DNA from: Hanstruepera marina
GTDB lineage: Bacteria > Bacteroidota > Bacteroidia > Flavobacteriales > Flavobacteriaceae
Direction of reading: 5' to 3'
Assembly (NCBI RefSeq): GCF_019880635.1
Contig: NZ_JAINVX010000001.1
Coordinates: forward strand, 248,001-312,000
DNA length: 64,000 nucleotides
Positions within the stretch are counted from its first letter, which is position 1. Each line of letters starts with the position of its first letter. Both the position numbers and the translations under genes were made by a program. This document shows positions 37,081-46,241 of the stretch, in pieces. The notes beneath the pieces were generated by a model. It ran no database searches and was not told the origin of the DNA. It saw nothing but the letters and a program-made list of their open reading frames with translations.

Positions 37081-37720
37081 TCGCTTTTTCAGTATTGGAG
37101 TCTATTTCTTCGGGATCGTTTACCTTCATATTACGTACTTTATCACGAAGCATGGACTTATAAAATGCAGCACGACTCAAGGGTTCGTATTCGTCAACTT
37201 CACCCAGCAGGACTAAATCGTCACTTTTGGATTTACGGTAACTGTATTGTGCTAAATTTCCTGTTTTAGTACAAATGGCATGTACTTTTGTAACATATTC
37301 GGCTGTAGCCATAAGGTTGGGCATTGGTCCAAACGGATTGCCTTTAAAATCCATATCCAATCCAGCTACAATAACACGGATACCTTTATTGGCTAAATCA
37401 TTACATACACGTACAATCTCATCATCAAAAAACTGGGCTTCATCAATACCAACTACATCACAACCATCGGCCAAAATAGGGATGTTGGCTGCCGCTGGAA
37501 CAGGTGTAGAGCGAATTTCATTGGCATCGTGAGATACAACCATATCTTCATCATATCGCACATCAACAGCAGGTTTAAAAATCTCTACTTTCTGCCTAGC
37601 AAATTGTGCGCGTTTAAGCCTGCGAATCAATTCTTCTGTTTTACCAGAGAACATGGAACCACAAATGACTTCAATCCAACCAAATTGTTCTTTATGATTT
37701 ACTGTATTTTCGAGAAACAT
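37064..37720 (-). CDS. tdk: Thymidine kinase
   Basis: 218 residues, type II thymidine kinase. P-loop [18 protein letters not shown] (Walker B region) and a lasso region with [14 protein letters not shown]. The first zinc Cys pair is reduced to a single Cys, so the structural zinc may be absent. It phosphorylates thymidine in nucleoside salvage. It overlaps alr by 17 bases in an operon. Confidence 0.95.
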   Translation of the reverse strand: MFLENTVNHKEQFGWIEVICGSMFSGKTEELIRRLKRAQFARQKVEIFKPAVDVRYDEDMVVSHDANEIRSTPVPAAANIPILADGCDVVGIDEAQFFDDEIVRVCNDLANKGIRVIVAGLDMDFKGNPFGPMPNLMATAEYVTKVHAICTKTGNLAQYSYRKSKSDDLVLLGEVDEYEPLSRAAFYKSMLRDKVRNMKVNDPEEIDSNTEKANGKSA

Positions 37721-37824
37721 TTTGTAATTTTAACACTAAAACAATGCAATCTTTCGTTTTGTATAAAGGTGGCGTAAATTTATTAAAAATCAAAAGCATA
37801 AATTCGTTTTTAAAATAAAAAGTT

Positions 37825-38565
37825 ATGAAGAAGAAGTTGGAATCAGAATTAATTAGCATAGCGCACAGGATTCTGAAGTTAAAGGGAAAGGAAGATGTTA
37901 TAAAAATGCACCAAGAAGTTTCGGTTTTATTCGAAAAACTTTCTGTTTTAAAATTTGCTCAAGAAAATTTTGAGGACGATTTGCCTACCATTGGTAATGA
38001 TTCTTCTTTCTTTGATATGTTGGATGTTGCCTTTAACAATAAGGTTAGTGATAATATTGAAATTGAAGACAAAATATATATCAATTTAGACGAGAGAGAG
38101 CATGAAGCCATTATGGAACCTGCCATTGAAAAGATTAAGGACATGGTTGCACAAATGCCACATGAAACACAGATTGTGGATACCATGATTGAAAAAGCAG
38201 TTGCCACGAAACCACAAGTTCATAAAGAGGATTTAGACGAGTTAACAGCAGGTTTTATTGACGAACCTATTTTTGAGCCCGTAAAAAAACCAGATTCAGA
38301 AGGCAAAAAATCTTTAAATGACAAACTGAAGTCCGGAGGGCTTCAAATTGGATTAAATGATAAACTAGCATTTATAAAACACTTATTTAACGGTGAAACA
38401 GCAGATTACGATCGTGTGTTATCGCAATTAAATACAGTATCCAGCTTTAACGAAGCAAAAATGTTTATTGATAACATGGTTAAACCCGATTATAATAATT
38501 GGCAGGATAAAGAAGACTATGAAACGCGCTTTATGGAAATAGTTGAGAGTAAGTTTGATATATAA
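37825..38565 (+). CDS. Conserved Bacteroidota protein of unknown function
   Basis: 246 residues without a signal peptide or membrane helix. The first 60 residues are helical, the middle is acidic (about 120-165), and the C-terminal part is well conserved in style, with LNDKLAFIKHLFNGE, DYDRVLSQLN and KPDYNNWQDKEDYETRF. I recognise it as a conserved flavobacterial protein usually near tdk and rsmI, but I know of no function. It ends 4 bases from the convergent 1014-aa gene. Confidence 0.8.
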   Translation: MKKKLESELISIAHRILKLKGKEDVIKMHQEVSVLFEKLSVLKFAQENFEDDLPTIGNDSSFFDMLDVAFNNKVSDNIEIEDKIYINLDEREHEAIMEPAIEKIKDMVAQMPHETQIVDTMIEKAVATKPQVHKEDLDELTAGFIDEPIFEPVKKPDSEGKKSLNDKLKSGGLQIGLNDKLAFIKHLFNGETADYDRVLSQLNTVSSFNEAKMFIDNMVKPDYNNWQDKEDYETRFMEIVESKFDI

Positions 38566-38569
38566 GTAA

Positions 38570-41500
38570 TTAATAATTTAAATAGACCCATCCAATAATT
38601 GGTTTTTCATTTTCTAATGTAAGAATATAATAATAGGTTCCAACTGGAAGAGGTTTGTTTTTATCATGGATAAAGCCTCTATTTGGTTTGCCAGCCCAAT
38701 CATTAGTATAATTTTCAGCTTCGAATAACAATGCTCCATAACGATTATAAATTAATAGTTTATTTGATTGAAAGTCCTCTAAACACTCAATATTAAAATA
38801 ATCATTAATACCGTCATTATTGGGCGTAAAAACTTGAGGAATTTTTACACAATTAAGACCTTCATTAGGATTTTGCAGCACTTCAAGTTCGGCATAAACT
38901 TGGGAAGTATCTATATTATTTTGGTTTGTAAAGTTTGATGTACTATTTACAAATATTCCTGGCTCACTCGATGTTACATCTACAGAAAAACTACAACTTG
39001 ATACTCCAATAGGAATATTAAGATTTTCAATTCCTACGAAATTGTTTCCAATATCACCTAAAAAGTTTCCAGAACTACCATTACTAGAAACCCATTCAGG
39101 AGAAGAAGTCAGAATCAATCCATTTGGAAGATTGTCAATAAATGCTACATCTGTTTCAGGTGTATTTATATTTGGATTGAAAATGGTAAAGGTAAGTGTG
39201 CTTATTTCATTTGTAAAAATAATATCTGGATTAAAACTTTTTTCCAATGTAGGCGCTAGAACTTGAACACTACTAATTGAAATATTGGTTTCTGGTGTTA
39301 ACTCTTCATTGTTTTGAGGGCTTGGTATGGCTTCTGCCGTATTTGTAAAAGCTCCACCATAACTTGGAGCCTCTACTGGAATAATAATTCTTATCGTTGA
39401 ACCTTCCTCCATATTAGAAATATTACCTGATATAAAATTACCATCAATATCAAAAAGAGTTATACAATCAGCATTACCAAAAGTTGTCTGGCAGCTTGGA
39501 ATTCCATTAAGAGTAAATTCTGAACCTAAAAGGTTTTCGAATGTTACATCTTGTGCAGAAACACTTGTTCCACTATTAGTTATATCTACTATCCAATTAA
39601 AAGATTGGTTGGCTAACACTGTAGGAAATTCTGGAAATGTCTGTACCACAAGATCTATACAAGGGGCAAAGTATGTGGTTACAGAACTGTTATTGTTGCC
39701 TTCAACAGTATCAATAAATGAACTATCAGGATAAAGACTAACATTGTTTATTGTTGGTATCACATCAAAGGAACATTCAGGAATCCAATTAATTACCACT
39801 TCAAATGTAATTGAACTATTTCCTGGTAAAAGCCAATTATCATCTAATATAATTTCCCAAAAAACATCTGGAGTATCTTCATCATTATCTGATACACCAT
39901 CTAATTCAACACCAATATTTGTGTGTTGCAAATCTTGACAAGTAGCATTTCCAGTACTTGAAACACAGCTAACTGATTCTAAAACAGCTGTAGCAGTAGA
40001 AATATCAACTAACGGCATGAAATCAATTAACTCTATAAAGGTGTCATCAGGACTTAAATTGGAAGCTGTTATTTGATAGGTTATTGGTCCCCAAGAAGTT
40101 GTTTGGTCCTCTGTGCTACCTTCTGGTAATTCTGGAGAAATTTGTGTTTTTATAATTTCAAGATCAACAATATCACATAATTCTGCTGTGGGTAATTGAA
40201 CAATATCAGCATCGTTATTGTTGTTTAAATCAGAATCAGTTATACCGTTAGATAAGATGGTGATATTAGATCTCATATTGCCATATTCAGGATCTGAATT
40301 TGGCGAACATTCGGGTTCTAAAAATTTGAGCTCGGTATGAATGACTAAAATCTCACCAACTGGCATGTTAAAAGTATTACTAACCCAATACTGTCCAGCA
40401 TTAGCAAAATTAATATCATTACAGGGCATAGTTGATGAACCTGCAATACATGTTATAGATTGTATTTCCCAAATTAAATCAACTGTATAGTTTCTTAGGC
40501 TAACTAGAACATCAGCGTCAAGTGGGCCATTATTACAAACTGTAGTTTCAAGGGTTATAATTTGGTTATAATTAATAGGTGTTCCAAATATAGGGTCAAT
40601 TTGAACAGTATCTATACAAACATCAGTTTCTTGACAAAAATCAGAAGTAAGTAATTCTGTAATAATTTCATTTGAAGTGTTTGAGGATTCATTATCATGA
40701 TTTATCTCAATTGCTCCTGAACTTAAAGTCTCAATAATACCAATTTCAGTAGCACATTCTGGTTCATGATATTTATAAATTAGCTCCAAAGTTAATGTCC
40801 CGTTAGAAGTTATATCATGAGATTCAGTGAATTCAAAAAGTGGCTCTGGCGATGTAGAATCTATTAACTGTAAACCAGGAGTGAAGTCTAAATCTTCAAT
40901 ACAGGCTGTTCCATTTGTAGATTCAATACACATAACAGAAATCAATTCAACATAAGCGGAACCATAACTTAACGGTGAATTTAGAGACAAGTGATGTCTA
41001 AAAGCATTTAAAGAAAAACTAATAGCGCTATTGTTGGTTATTGTAAAATGATACGTTACGGAATCATTCCATGCTGAAATTGCTGTTCCTTGAGGAGGCG
41101 ATACCTGCTCTTGAAAAATTGTAAAATCAATAGCAACATCAGTGATATCAATAGAAATAATAGAAACATTATTTGATGGATTAGTATCCGTTATATTATC
41201 TGGCGGAGAAATATTGACAGACGTAGCAATACCACCTATATTTTCCGGTGCTTTTACGACCACCTTTATTTCTATACTTGATGACGCTGGAAAGCTAGCA
41301 ATTGTTCCAGTTATCTCATTGCCAGAAATTGATAAGTCGGTTATTAATGACGTTCCACCAACAGGATTTTGACTTATAAAAGACAACACAGAAACATTCT
41401 GGTTAATGGTTTGAGAAAAAAAAGCATTTTCAACAGCATTACCAGAATTTGTAATTGTCACTAAATATTGGAATTCTTCGTATATATGTGCTTGCGAAAT

Positions 41501-41614
41501 ATCGCTGCCATCTAAATCTTGAGCCTCTACAGAAATGGCTAAATCTGTTGATTGCGAATAACATACCAGAAGAGATAAAAAAGCAAAAAGTTGTAAAAGT
41601 GTTTGCTTTAGCAT
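38570..41614 (-). CDS. Large secreted DUF11-type repeat protein with gliding-motility-associated C-terminal (T9SS type B) domain
   Basis: 1014 residues. Signal peptide ending VCYSQ. The body is built from beta-sandwich repeats of the DUF11/conserved-repeat type, seen as ITNSGNAVENAFFSQ, TITNNSAISF, VDITNSGTSVSAQDVTFEN and FTIFNPNINTPETDVAF, with many Cys. The last 90 residues are a gliding-motility-associated/T9SS type B domain: QVFTPNNDGINDYFNI, IYNRYGALLFEA and LPVGTYYYIL. It is probably a long surface adhesin or fibre. It lies between the conserved gene at 37.8 kb and rsmI and has no obvious partner. Confidence 0.88.
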   Translation of the reverse strand: MLKQTLLQLFAFLSLLVCYSQSTDLAISVEAQDLDGSDISQAHIYEEFQYLVTITNSGNAVENAFFSQTINQNVSVLSFISQNPVGGTSLITDLSISGNEITGTIASFPASSSIEIKVVVKAPENIGGIATSVNISPPDNITDTNPSNNVSIISIDITDVAIDFTIFQEQVSPPQGTAISAWNDSVTYHFTITNNSAISFSLNAFRHHLSLNSPLSYGSAYVELISVMCIESTNGTACIEDLDFTPGLQLIDSTSPEPLFEFTESHDITSNGTLTLELIYKYHEPECATEIGIIETLSSGAIEINHDNESSNTSNEIITELLTSDFCQETDVCIDTVQIDPIFGTPINYNQIITLETTVCNNGPLDADVLVSLRNYTVDLIWEIQSITCIAGSSTMPCNDINFANAGQYWVSNTFNMPVGEILVIHTELKFLEPECSPNSDPEYGNMRSNITILSNGITDSDLNNNNDADIVQLPTAELCDIVDLEIIKTQISPELPEGSTEDQTTSWGPITYQITASNLSPDDTFIELIDFMPLVDISTATAVLESVSCVSSTGNATCQDLQHTNIGVELDGVSDNDEDTPDVFWEIILDDNWLLPGNSSITFEVVINWIPECSFDVIPTINNVSLYPDSSFIDTVEGNNNSSVTTYFAPCIDLVVQTFPEFPTVLANQSFNWIVDITNSGTSVSAQDVTFENLLGSEFTLNGIPSCQTTFGNADCITLFDIDGNFISGNISNMEEGSTIRIIIPVEAPSYGGAFTNTAEAIPSPQNNEELTPETNISISSVQVLAPTLEKSFNPDIIFTNEISTLTFTIFNPNINTPETDVAFIDNLPNGLILTSSPEWVSSNGSSGNFLGDIGNNFVGIENLNIPIGVSSCSFSVDVTSSEPGIFVNSTSNFTNQNNIDTSQVYAELEVLQNPNEGLNCVKIPQVFTPNNDGINDYFNIECLEDFQSNKLLIYNRYGALLFEAENYTNDWAGKPNRGFIHDKNKPLPVGTYYYILTLENEKPIIGWVYLNY

Positions 41615-41678
41615 AGGTTAGTTTTATAGTAGATGCCTGAAACCAAAAATGGTTGCGTGAATATACTTGAAAAGATTG

Positions 41679-41686
41679 TAAATTTG
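41679..41686 (+). promoter_or_regulatory. -7 promoter box of rsmI
   Basis: TAAATTTG, exact TAnnTTTG match 20 bases before the ATG at 41707. Confidence 0.45.
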
Positions 41687-41706
41687 GAAATAAATAGACC
41701 AACCTT

Positions 41707-42375
41707 ATGAAACTCTTCATTGTTCCCACACCTATAGGAAATCTTAAAGATATAACTTTTAGAGCTATTGAAGTTTTAAAGGACGTCGATTTAATTTTAG
41801 CTGAAGACACACGAACATCAGGCAAACTCCTGAAGCATTTTGAAATTAACACGCCTTCACAGTCGCACCACATGCATAATGAGCACAAAACGGTTGAAGG
41901 GTTAATAAACAAATTAAAGAGCGGAACAACCATAGCTTTAATCAGCGATGCTGGAACACCAGCCATTTCCGATCCTGGTTTTTTATTGACAAGGGCTTGT
42001 ATTGAAAATAGTATTGACGTAGAATGTTTACCTGGCGCAACCGCTTTTGTACCTGCTTTGGTAAATAGCGGTTTGCCAAACGATAAGTTTGTATTTGAAG
42101 GCTTTTTGCCAGTTAAAAAAGGGCGCCAAACAAGGCTGAAACTATTGGCAGAAGAAACCAGAACCATGATTTTTTATGAATCTCCCCACAAGCTTTTAAA
42201 AACGCTTTCCCATTTTTGCGAGTATTTTGGAGAAGATAGACCCGTTTCTGTTTCCCGTGAATTGACGAAGCTTTATGAAGAAACCATTCGCGGGACAGCC
42301 AAAGACGTTTTGGAACATTACACCAATAAACCACCCAAAGGCGAGATTGTGATTGTAGTTGGTGGGAGAAAATAA
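41707..42375 (+). CDS. rsmI: 16S rRNA (cytidine(1402)-2'-O)-methyltransferase
   Basis: 222 residues of the tetrapyrrole methylase fold. N-terminal VPTPIGNLKDITFRA, LAEDTRTSGKLLKHF, SDAGTPAISDPG (SAM site) and LPGATAFVPALV. It methylates the 2'-OH of C1402 in the decoding centre. The longer antisense frame at 41439-42167 is a shadow. A dispersed repeat follows the stop. Confidence 0.95.
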   Translation: MKLFIVPTPIGNLKDITFRAIEVLKDVDLILAEDTRTSGKLLKHFEINTPSQSHHMHNEHKTVEGLINKLKSGTTIALISDAGTPAISDPGFLLTRACIENSIDVECLPGATAFVPALVNSGLPNDKFVFEGFLPVKKGRQTRLKLLAEETRTMIFYESPHKLLKTLSHFCEYFGEDRPVSVSRELTKLYEETIRGTAKDVLEHYTNKPPKGEIVIVVGGRK

Positions 42376-42378
42376 TTT

Positions 42379-42446
42379 GTCATTCTGAACGGACGTTGAG
42401 GTGTCACATTGAGCTTGTCGAAATGCTCTCGAAACGCGTTCAGAAT
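42379..42446 (+). repeat. Dispersed flavobacterial intergenic repeat with 10-bp terminal inverted arms
   Basis: It begins TGTCATTCTGAAC. ATTCTGAACG (42382-42391) and CGTTCAGAAT (42437-42446) are perfect inverted arms enclosing CATTGAGCTTGTCGAAATG. I recognise the type from flavobacterial intergenic regions. It separates rsmI from the glycosylase gene and falsely extends that reading frame upstream. Confidence 0.7.
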
Positions 42447-42458
42447 CTAAAAAACAAT

Positions 42459-43031
42459 ATGCAAAATCTTTTAGAGGACATAAAACACTGCACTATCTGC
42501 AAAGACCATTTACCATTAGGTCCACGACCTGTGGTTTCAGCTGATATAGATTCTAAAATTGTAATTGTTGGTCAAGCGCCTGGAACCAAGGTCCATGAAT
42601 CAGGAATTCCCTGGGATGATGCTAGCGGCAGACAATTACGAAATTGGCTAGATGTTACTAACGAGCAATTTTACAACCCCAAAAACTTTGCCATTATACC
42701 GATGGGGTTTTGTTACCCTGGAAAAGGGAAAACAGGTGACTTGCCTCCAAGACCAGAATGTGCACCACAATGGCACCAACCCTTATTTGATAGCATGAAA
42801 CAGGTTGAATTGATGCTTTTAATTGGGATGTATGCACAGCGTTACTATTTAAAAGAGCAAACTAAAAACACCTTGACCGAAACAGTTAAAAATTACAAAG
42901 ATTATTTACCAAATTATTTACCCTTACCGCATCCAAGTCCCAGAAATCGGTTTTGGCTTACCAAAAACCCTTGGTTTGAGATTGAAGTTTTACCAGAATT
43001 AAAACAACGTGTACATCAATTGCTTACTTAA
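42459..43031 (+). CDS. Uracil-DNA glycosylase family protein, Fe-S type
   Basis: 190 residues counting from the ATG at 42459; an earlier ATG at 42396 lies within the repeat and is rejected. Motifs: VGQAPGTKVHESGIPWDDASG (water-activating loop and uracil pocket) and LPHPSPRNRFW near the end. Four Cys, 11, 14, 85 and 101, fit the CxxC plus C-x15-C ligands of family 4/5 glycosylases with a 4Fe-4S cluster. It probably removes uracil or related bases from DNA. The exact family is unsettled. Confidence 0.85.
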   Translation: MQNLLEDIKHCTICKDHLPLGPRPVVSADIDSKIVIVGQAPGTKVHESGIPWDDASGRQLRNWLDVTNEQFYNPKNFAIIPMGFCYPGKGKTGDLPPRPECAPQWHQPLFDSMKQVELMLLIGMYAQRYYLKEQTKNTLTETVKNYKDYLPNYLPLPHPSPRNRFWLTKNPWFEIEVLPELKQRVHQLLT

Positions 43032-43073
43032 AAAAAACTACATTTATCTTTTTAAAACGTATTTCCAAAATTT

Positions 43074-44789
43074 ATGATTAATACAAAGTCGCTAGTCACT
43101 GTTTTAATTTGTTTGATAGTTAGCTTATTATCGGCCCAAGAGCAAAAAGAAAGTTATTATTCCGATGTTTTAAACGAACAATTCACAGGCAATTTAGCTT
43201 ACGAAACGACTGCTTTTGTTGAACAGTATTGGCGTGTAGTGGGAAATACAGGCTTTAATAATAGCATTACTTTTATTGCTGAACATTTAGAGGAGGCGGG
43301 TTTTGTTTTAGAAGAAAAAGCCTCATCAACAAATCGATTAACTTACAGAATAGAAAAACGCCCTTTGGAAAAACCAACTTGGGAAGTTGTTGATGCCAAT
43401 CTTTCAATTGAAGGTGAAGATAAACCACTGTTAACACAAGCTACCAATAGTAATATGGTGGCTTTAAATTCTTATAGCACTCCAAAAGAAGGCACTACCG
43501 CTGAAGTTATTTATGTAAAAGACCTTAAGAAAATTAATAAGCTTGATGTAAAAGGAAAAATTGTTTTTGCAGAAACCAATCCATGGCGATTATTTAATGC
43601 AGCAATTGTTCAAGGTGGTGCAATAGGAATTCTTACTTATGATATGCCTTCATATTTACAACCAGAAAAGAACACCACATCTATTCAGTTTCGCTCTATT
43701 CAATTACAACCCAAATTAAAACCTTGGGCAATAGCCTTGTCTTATGAAGCCAAAGAGCGATTAAAAAAACGTTTAGAAAACGGGAAAGTCAATTTAAAAG
43801 TTAACATAGAAACAAACATATACGAATCGGAGGAATTAACTATAGTAGCGGACATTAAAGGGGCCATTTTGCCAAAGGAACGTCTTGTATTTAGTGCCCA
43901 TGTTCAAGAGCCGGGTGCAAATGACAACGCTACCGGAGTTGGTGTGGCATTAGAAATGGCCACTCTTACTTCTAAACTTATACAAGAAAACAAAATAAAT
44001 CCTAAACGAACATTAACGTTTCTTTGGGGCGACGAAATAGTATCTACAGGGCGTTATGTTGAAGAAGATAAAGCACGTGCTAAAAACATAAAATGGGGAA
44101 TTAGTCTCGATATGGTAGGCGAAAATACGGCTATAACTGGAGGGACGTTTTTAATAGAAAAAATGCCAGATCCAAGCGCTATTTGGACACGAGGTAATGA
44201 TAAGCATACAGAATGGGGCGGAAGTAAAATGACATTAAGCCAAATGAAACCTCATTATTTAAACGACTTTTTAATTGGTGAATTTAAGGCTCAAGGGAAA
44301 CAAGCCAATTGGGTAGTTGAAACAAATCCGTTTGAAGGCGGTAGCGATCACGTCCCATTTTTAAAAGGCAATATTCCGAGTGTCTTGTTTTGGCATTTTA
44401 CAGACCAGTTTTACCACACCGATAATGATAGACTGGATAAGGTTTCAAAGGAAACCCTCAAAAATGTAGGTACAGCATCTTTAGTTTCGGCTTATAAATT
44501 ATTGAATGCTGATGAAACTACAGCAAAAGTTGTTATAAAGAATATTGAAACAGCTGCGATTTCTAGATTGAATGACGAGTTAAAACAAGGTCAATTGGCC
44601 ATAAAAAATGGCGACAACCGTTCTACTCAAATTGAGATAATAAAAGCTTGGGAAGACTGGTATCTTAAGGCATTAGATTCTACAAATGATATGGTTTCTG
44701 ATAAAGTTGGTATTGCTGTAGATATTGAAGCATCACGCACAATAATTATAGCGACAGCAAGTAACATCCTCAAAAAGTTAAAAGAGTAA
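43074..44789 (+). CDS. Secreted M28 family peptidase with PA-like insert
   Basis: 571 residues. Signal peptide ending LLSAQ. A PA-like region lies near 130-225 (DVKGKIVFAETNP). Metal and catalytic residues of M28 are recognisable: His in VFSAHVQEPG, Asp in GANDNATG, Glu in LWGDEIVS, Asp in SLDMVGEN and His in FYHTDNDRLD. The usual Glu-Glu pair is Asp-Glu here. The first ligand motif is unusual (AHVQEPGAND, not AHYDH). It may be a periplasmic or secreted aminopeptidase. It is unlike the M28/PDZ lipoprotein at 11 kb. Confidence 0.85.
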   Translation: MINTKSLVTVLICLIVSLLSAQEQKESYYSDVLNEQFTGNLAYETTAFVEQYWRVVGNTGFNNSITFIAEHLEEAGFVLEEKASSTNRLTYRIEKRPLEKPTWEVVDANLSIEGEDKPLLTQATNSNMVALNSYSTPKEGTTAEVIYVKDLKKINKLDVKGKIVFAETNPWRLFNAAIVQGGAIGILTYDMPSYLQPEKNTTSIQFRSIQLQPKLKPWAIALSYEAKERLKKRLENGKVNLKVNIETNIYESEELTIVADIKGAILPKERLVFSAHVQEPGANDNATGVGVALEMATLTSKLIQENKINPKRTLTFLWGDEIVSTGRYVEEDKARAKNIKWGISLDMVGENTAITGGTFLIEKMPDPSAIWTRGNDKHTEWGGSKMTLSQMKPHYLNDFLIGEFKAQGKQANWVVETNPFEGGSDHVPFLKGNIPSVLFWHFTDQFYHTDNDRLDKVSKETLKNVGTASLVSAYKLLNADETTAKVVIKNIETAAISRLNDELKQGQLAIKNGDNRSTQIEIIKAWEDWYLKALDSTNDMVSDKVGIAVDIEASRTIIIATASNILKKLKE

Positions 44790-44791
44790 GC

Positions 44792-44983
44792 TCAATCAAT
44801 CTTCGATTTTCTGTAAAATCGCGAAAAAGCATATTTTATTTTTGATTTTTTCTCATAGCTTCCAATAGATTCAATTTTAGAACTTTCAGTCTTTTTTAAT
44901 TGATAAATTCTTATTGACTTTCCAATGTTATTAATTAATACTACTGCAATAATTGCCTGACTTATGCTTGTTAAATAATCCAT
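44792..44983 (-). CDS. Possible small membrane protein, hypothetical
   Basis: 63 residues: one hydrophobic helix at the N-terminus (about 5-22) and a Lys/Arg/Ser-rich tail. A near-match -7 box (TACTTTAG) lies about 30 bases upstream on the minus strand. It is convergent with the M28 gene with a 2-base gap. No family is recognised. It could be a chance frame, since the stretch to 45256 is otherwise empty. Confidence 0.35.
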   Translation of the reverse strand: MDYLTSISQAIIAVVLINNIGKSIRIYQLKKTESSKIESIGSYEKKSKIKYAFSRFYRKSKID

Positions 44984-45201
44984 AATTTATATTTCAAGCT
45001 AAAGTATATTACCGGTTTAGTTTGTGCTGTGACACGGTTTCATGTAAAAATTATACTTTAGTTTAATTCTTATATTTCAAAAGTGAGTATTTTATCATTT
45101 TTAAAATAGGACAGTAAAATTTACCTTCAGAAATAAATTTTTATGAATATAAAAGTAAAGGACCCTTACTAACGCAAGGTTTATAGGGTTTGGTTTATCA
45201 A

Positions 45202-45236
45202 AAAATAAAACCTTACTATTTCTAGCAAGGTTTTAA
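45202..45236 (-). terminator. Terminator of the DUF4349 gene
   Basis: AAAACCTTACT (45207-45217) and AGCAAGGTTTT (45224-45234) pair with one mismatch; a T-run follows on the minus strand. Confidence 0.7.
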
Positions 45237-45256
45237 TAAATTAAAAAAGAAAAATA

Positions 45257-46108
45257 TTATTTTCTCATTCTTTTTTTAATAATCACAAAGGTAAAAACAC
45301 CAATAATTATTAAGGGCCAAATATTTATAAGAACAATAACAAAGGCCTCTATAAAATGCCAACCGTTGGAAAGACCTTCTTTAGTTTTATCTAAAAATGT
45401 TTTGGTGTAACTTTTAGGCTCTTCAACATAGTCAACGGTTTCATATAAATCAATTTGAATAGTGCTAAATGCCACTTTGTTTGTTAAGTATTTTAAACGT
45501 CCTTGAGCCGCTTCAATTTCTTCTTGAATTACACCTAATCTATCTTCAGTTTTTAAAATATCCTCAACTGTTTTTGCATTTTTACGAAGTATATCCTCAT
45601 ACCTTTTTTTGATTTCTAATTTAGTTTTTAGTCTAGTTTCTAAATCAATGTATTCTTCGGAAACATCTTTTGTTGTTATATTTTCATATTCAACAAAATC
45701 CACAACTGTATAAACAGAATCCATTATTTTATCAAAATACCGATGAGGCACTTTAATTGTAAAACGATTCTCTTTTTTATAAAGGTCATTTTGAAATCTT
45801 AAGTCAGATATGTAAGCACCATGTTTTTGAGCGATGATTTTAATTTTATGAGTCGCTTCTTTTACATCGTTTACTTTGTATCGAGCAGATGCAGATTTAA
45901 TAATTTTTAAATCAATTGGAACAGCATTTTGTTTTACAGCAAAATTAGTTATTGTTTCTTCTGCGCTGATACTTTCATAATCTTCAGATAGATCAACTGC
46001 TTCAGTAACAACAGATTCTTTATAAGAGTTGTCATTGCATGACACACTAATTAAACAAATAACTAGAGCTGAAATTTTAAATATAGTTTTAAATACGTTT
46101 GCTTTCAT
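45257..46108 (-). CDS. DUF4349 domain lipoprotein with C-terminal membrane helix
   Basis: 283 residues. Lipoprotein signal with SVSC near residue 24. A beta-alpha segment around 65-130, a long predicted coiled coil near 150-200 (DLETRLKTKLEIKKRYEDIL) and one membrane helix near 255-278 with a KKRMRK tail match the DUF4349 family. It is probably an envelope protein of unknown role. A -7 box TATGTTTG is at 46137-46144. Confidence 0.82.
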   Translation of the reverse strand: MKANVFKTIFKISALVICLISVSCNDNSYKESVVTEAVDLSEDYESISAEETITNFAVKQNAVPIDLKIIKSASARYKVNDVKEATHKIKIIAQKHGAYISDLRFQNDLYKKENRFTIKVPHRYFDKIMDSVYTVVDFVEYENITTKDVSEEYIDLETRLKTKLEIKKRYEDILRKNAKTVEDILKTEDRLGVIQEEIEAAQGRLKYLTNKVAFSTIQIDLYETVDYVEEPKSYTKTFLDKTKEGLSNGWHFIEAFVIVLINIWPLIIIGVFTFVIIKKRMRK

Positions 46109-46136
46109 AATTTTTTATTTTTAAGAATTATATAAG

Positions 46137-46144
46137 CAAACATA
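46137..46144 (-). promoter_or_regulatory. -7 promoter box of the DUF4349 gene
   Basis: TATGTTTG on the minus strand, exact TAnnTTTG match 28 bases before the ATG. Confidence 0.45.
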
Positions 46145-46241
46145 TTAAGTTGGGTAAGCCTTTTTTTGAAAAGCTCTTGTAAAACTTTTGTAAAGTATTT
46201 TACAATTCTCAAATAGCTATTATTCAGACAAATAACTACAA

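Noticed and set aside
41439-42167. A 242-residue minus-strand frame covering most of rsmI, longer than rsmI itself
   Set aside because: RsmI motifs are clear on the plus strand; the antisense product has no family feature and is a shadow frame.
44806-44830. Inverted repeat CGATTTT-CTGT-AAAATCG after the M28 gene as a terminator
   Set aside because: There is no T-run after the stem in either direction, so I did not call it a terminator.
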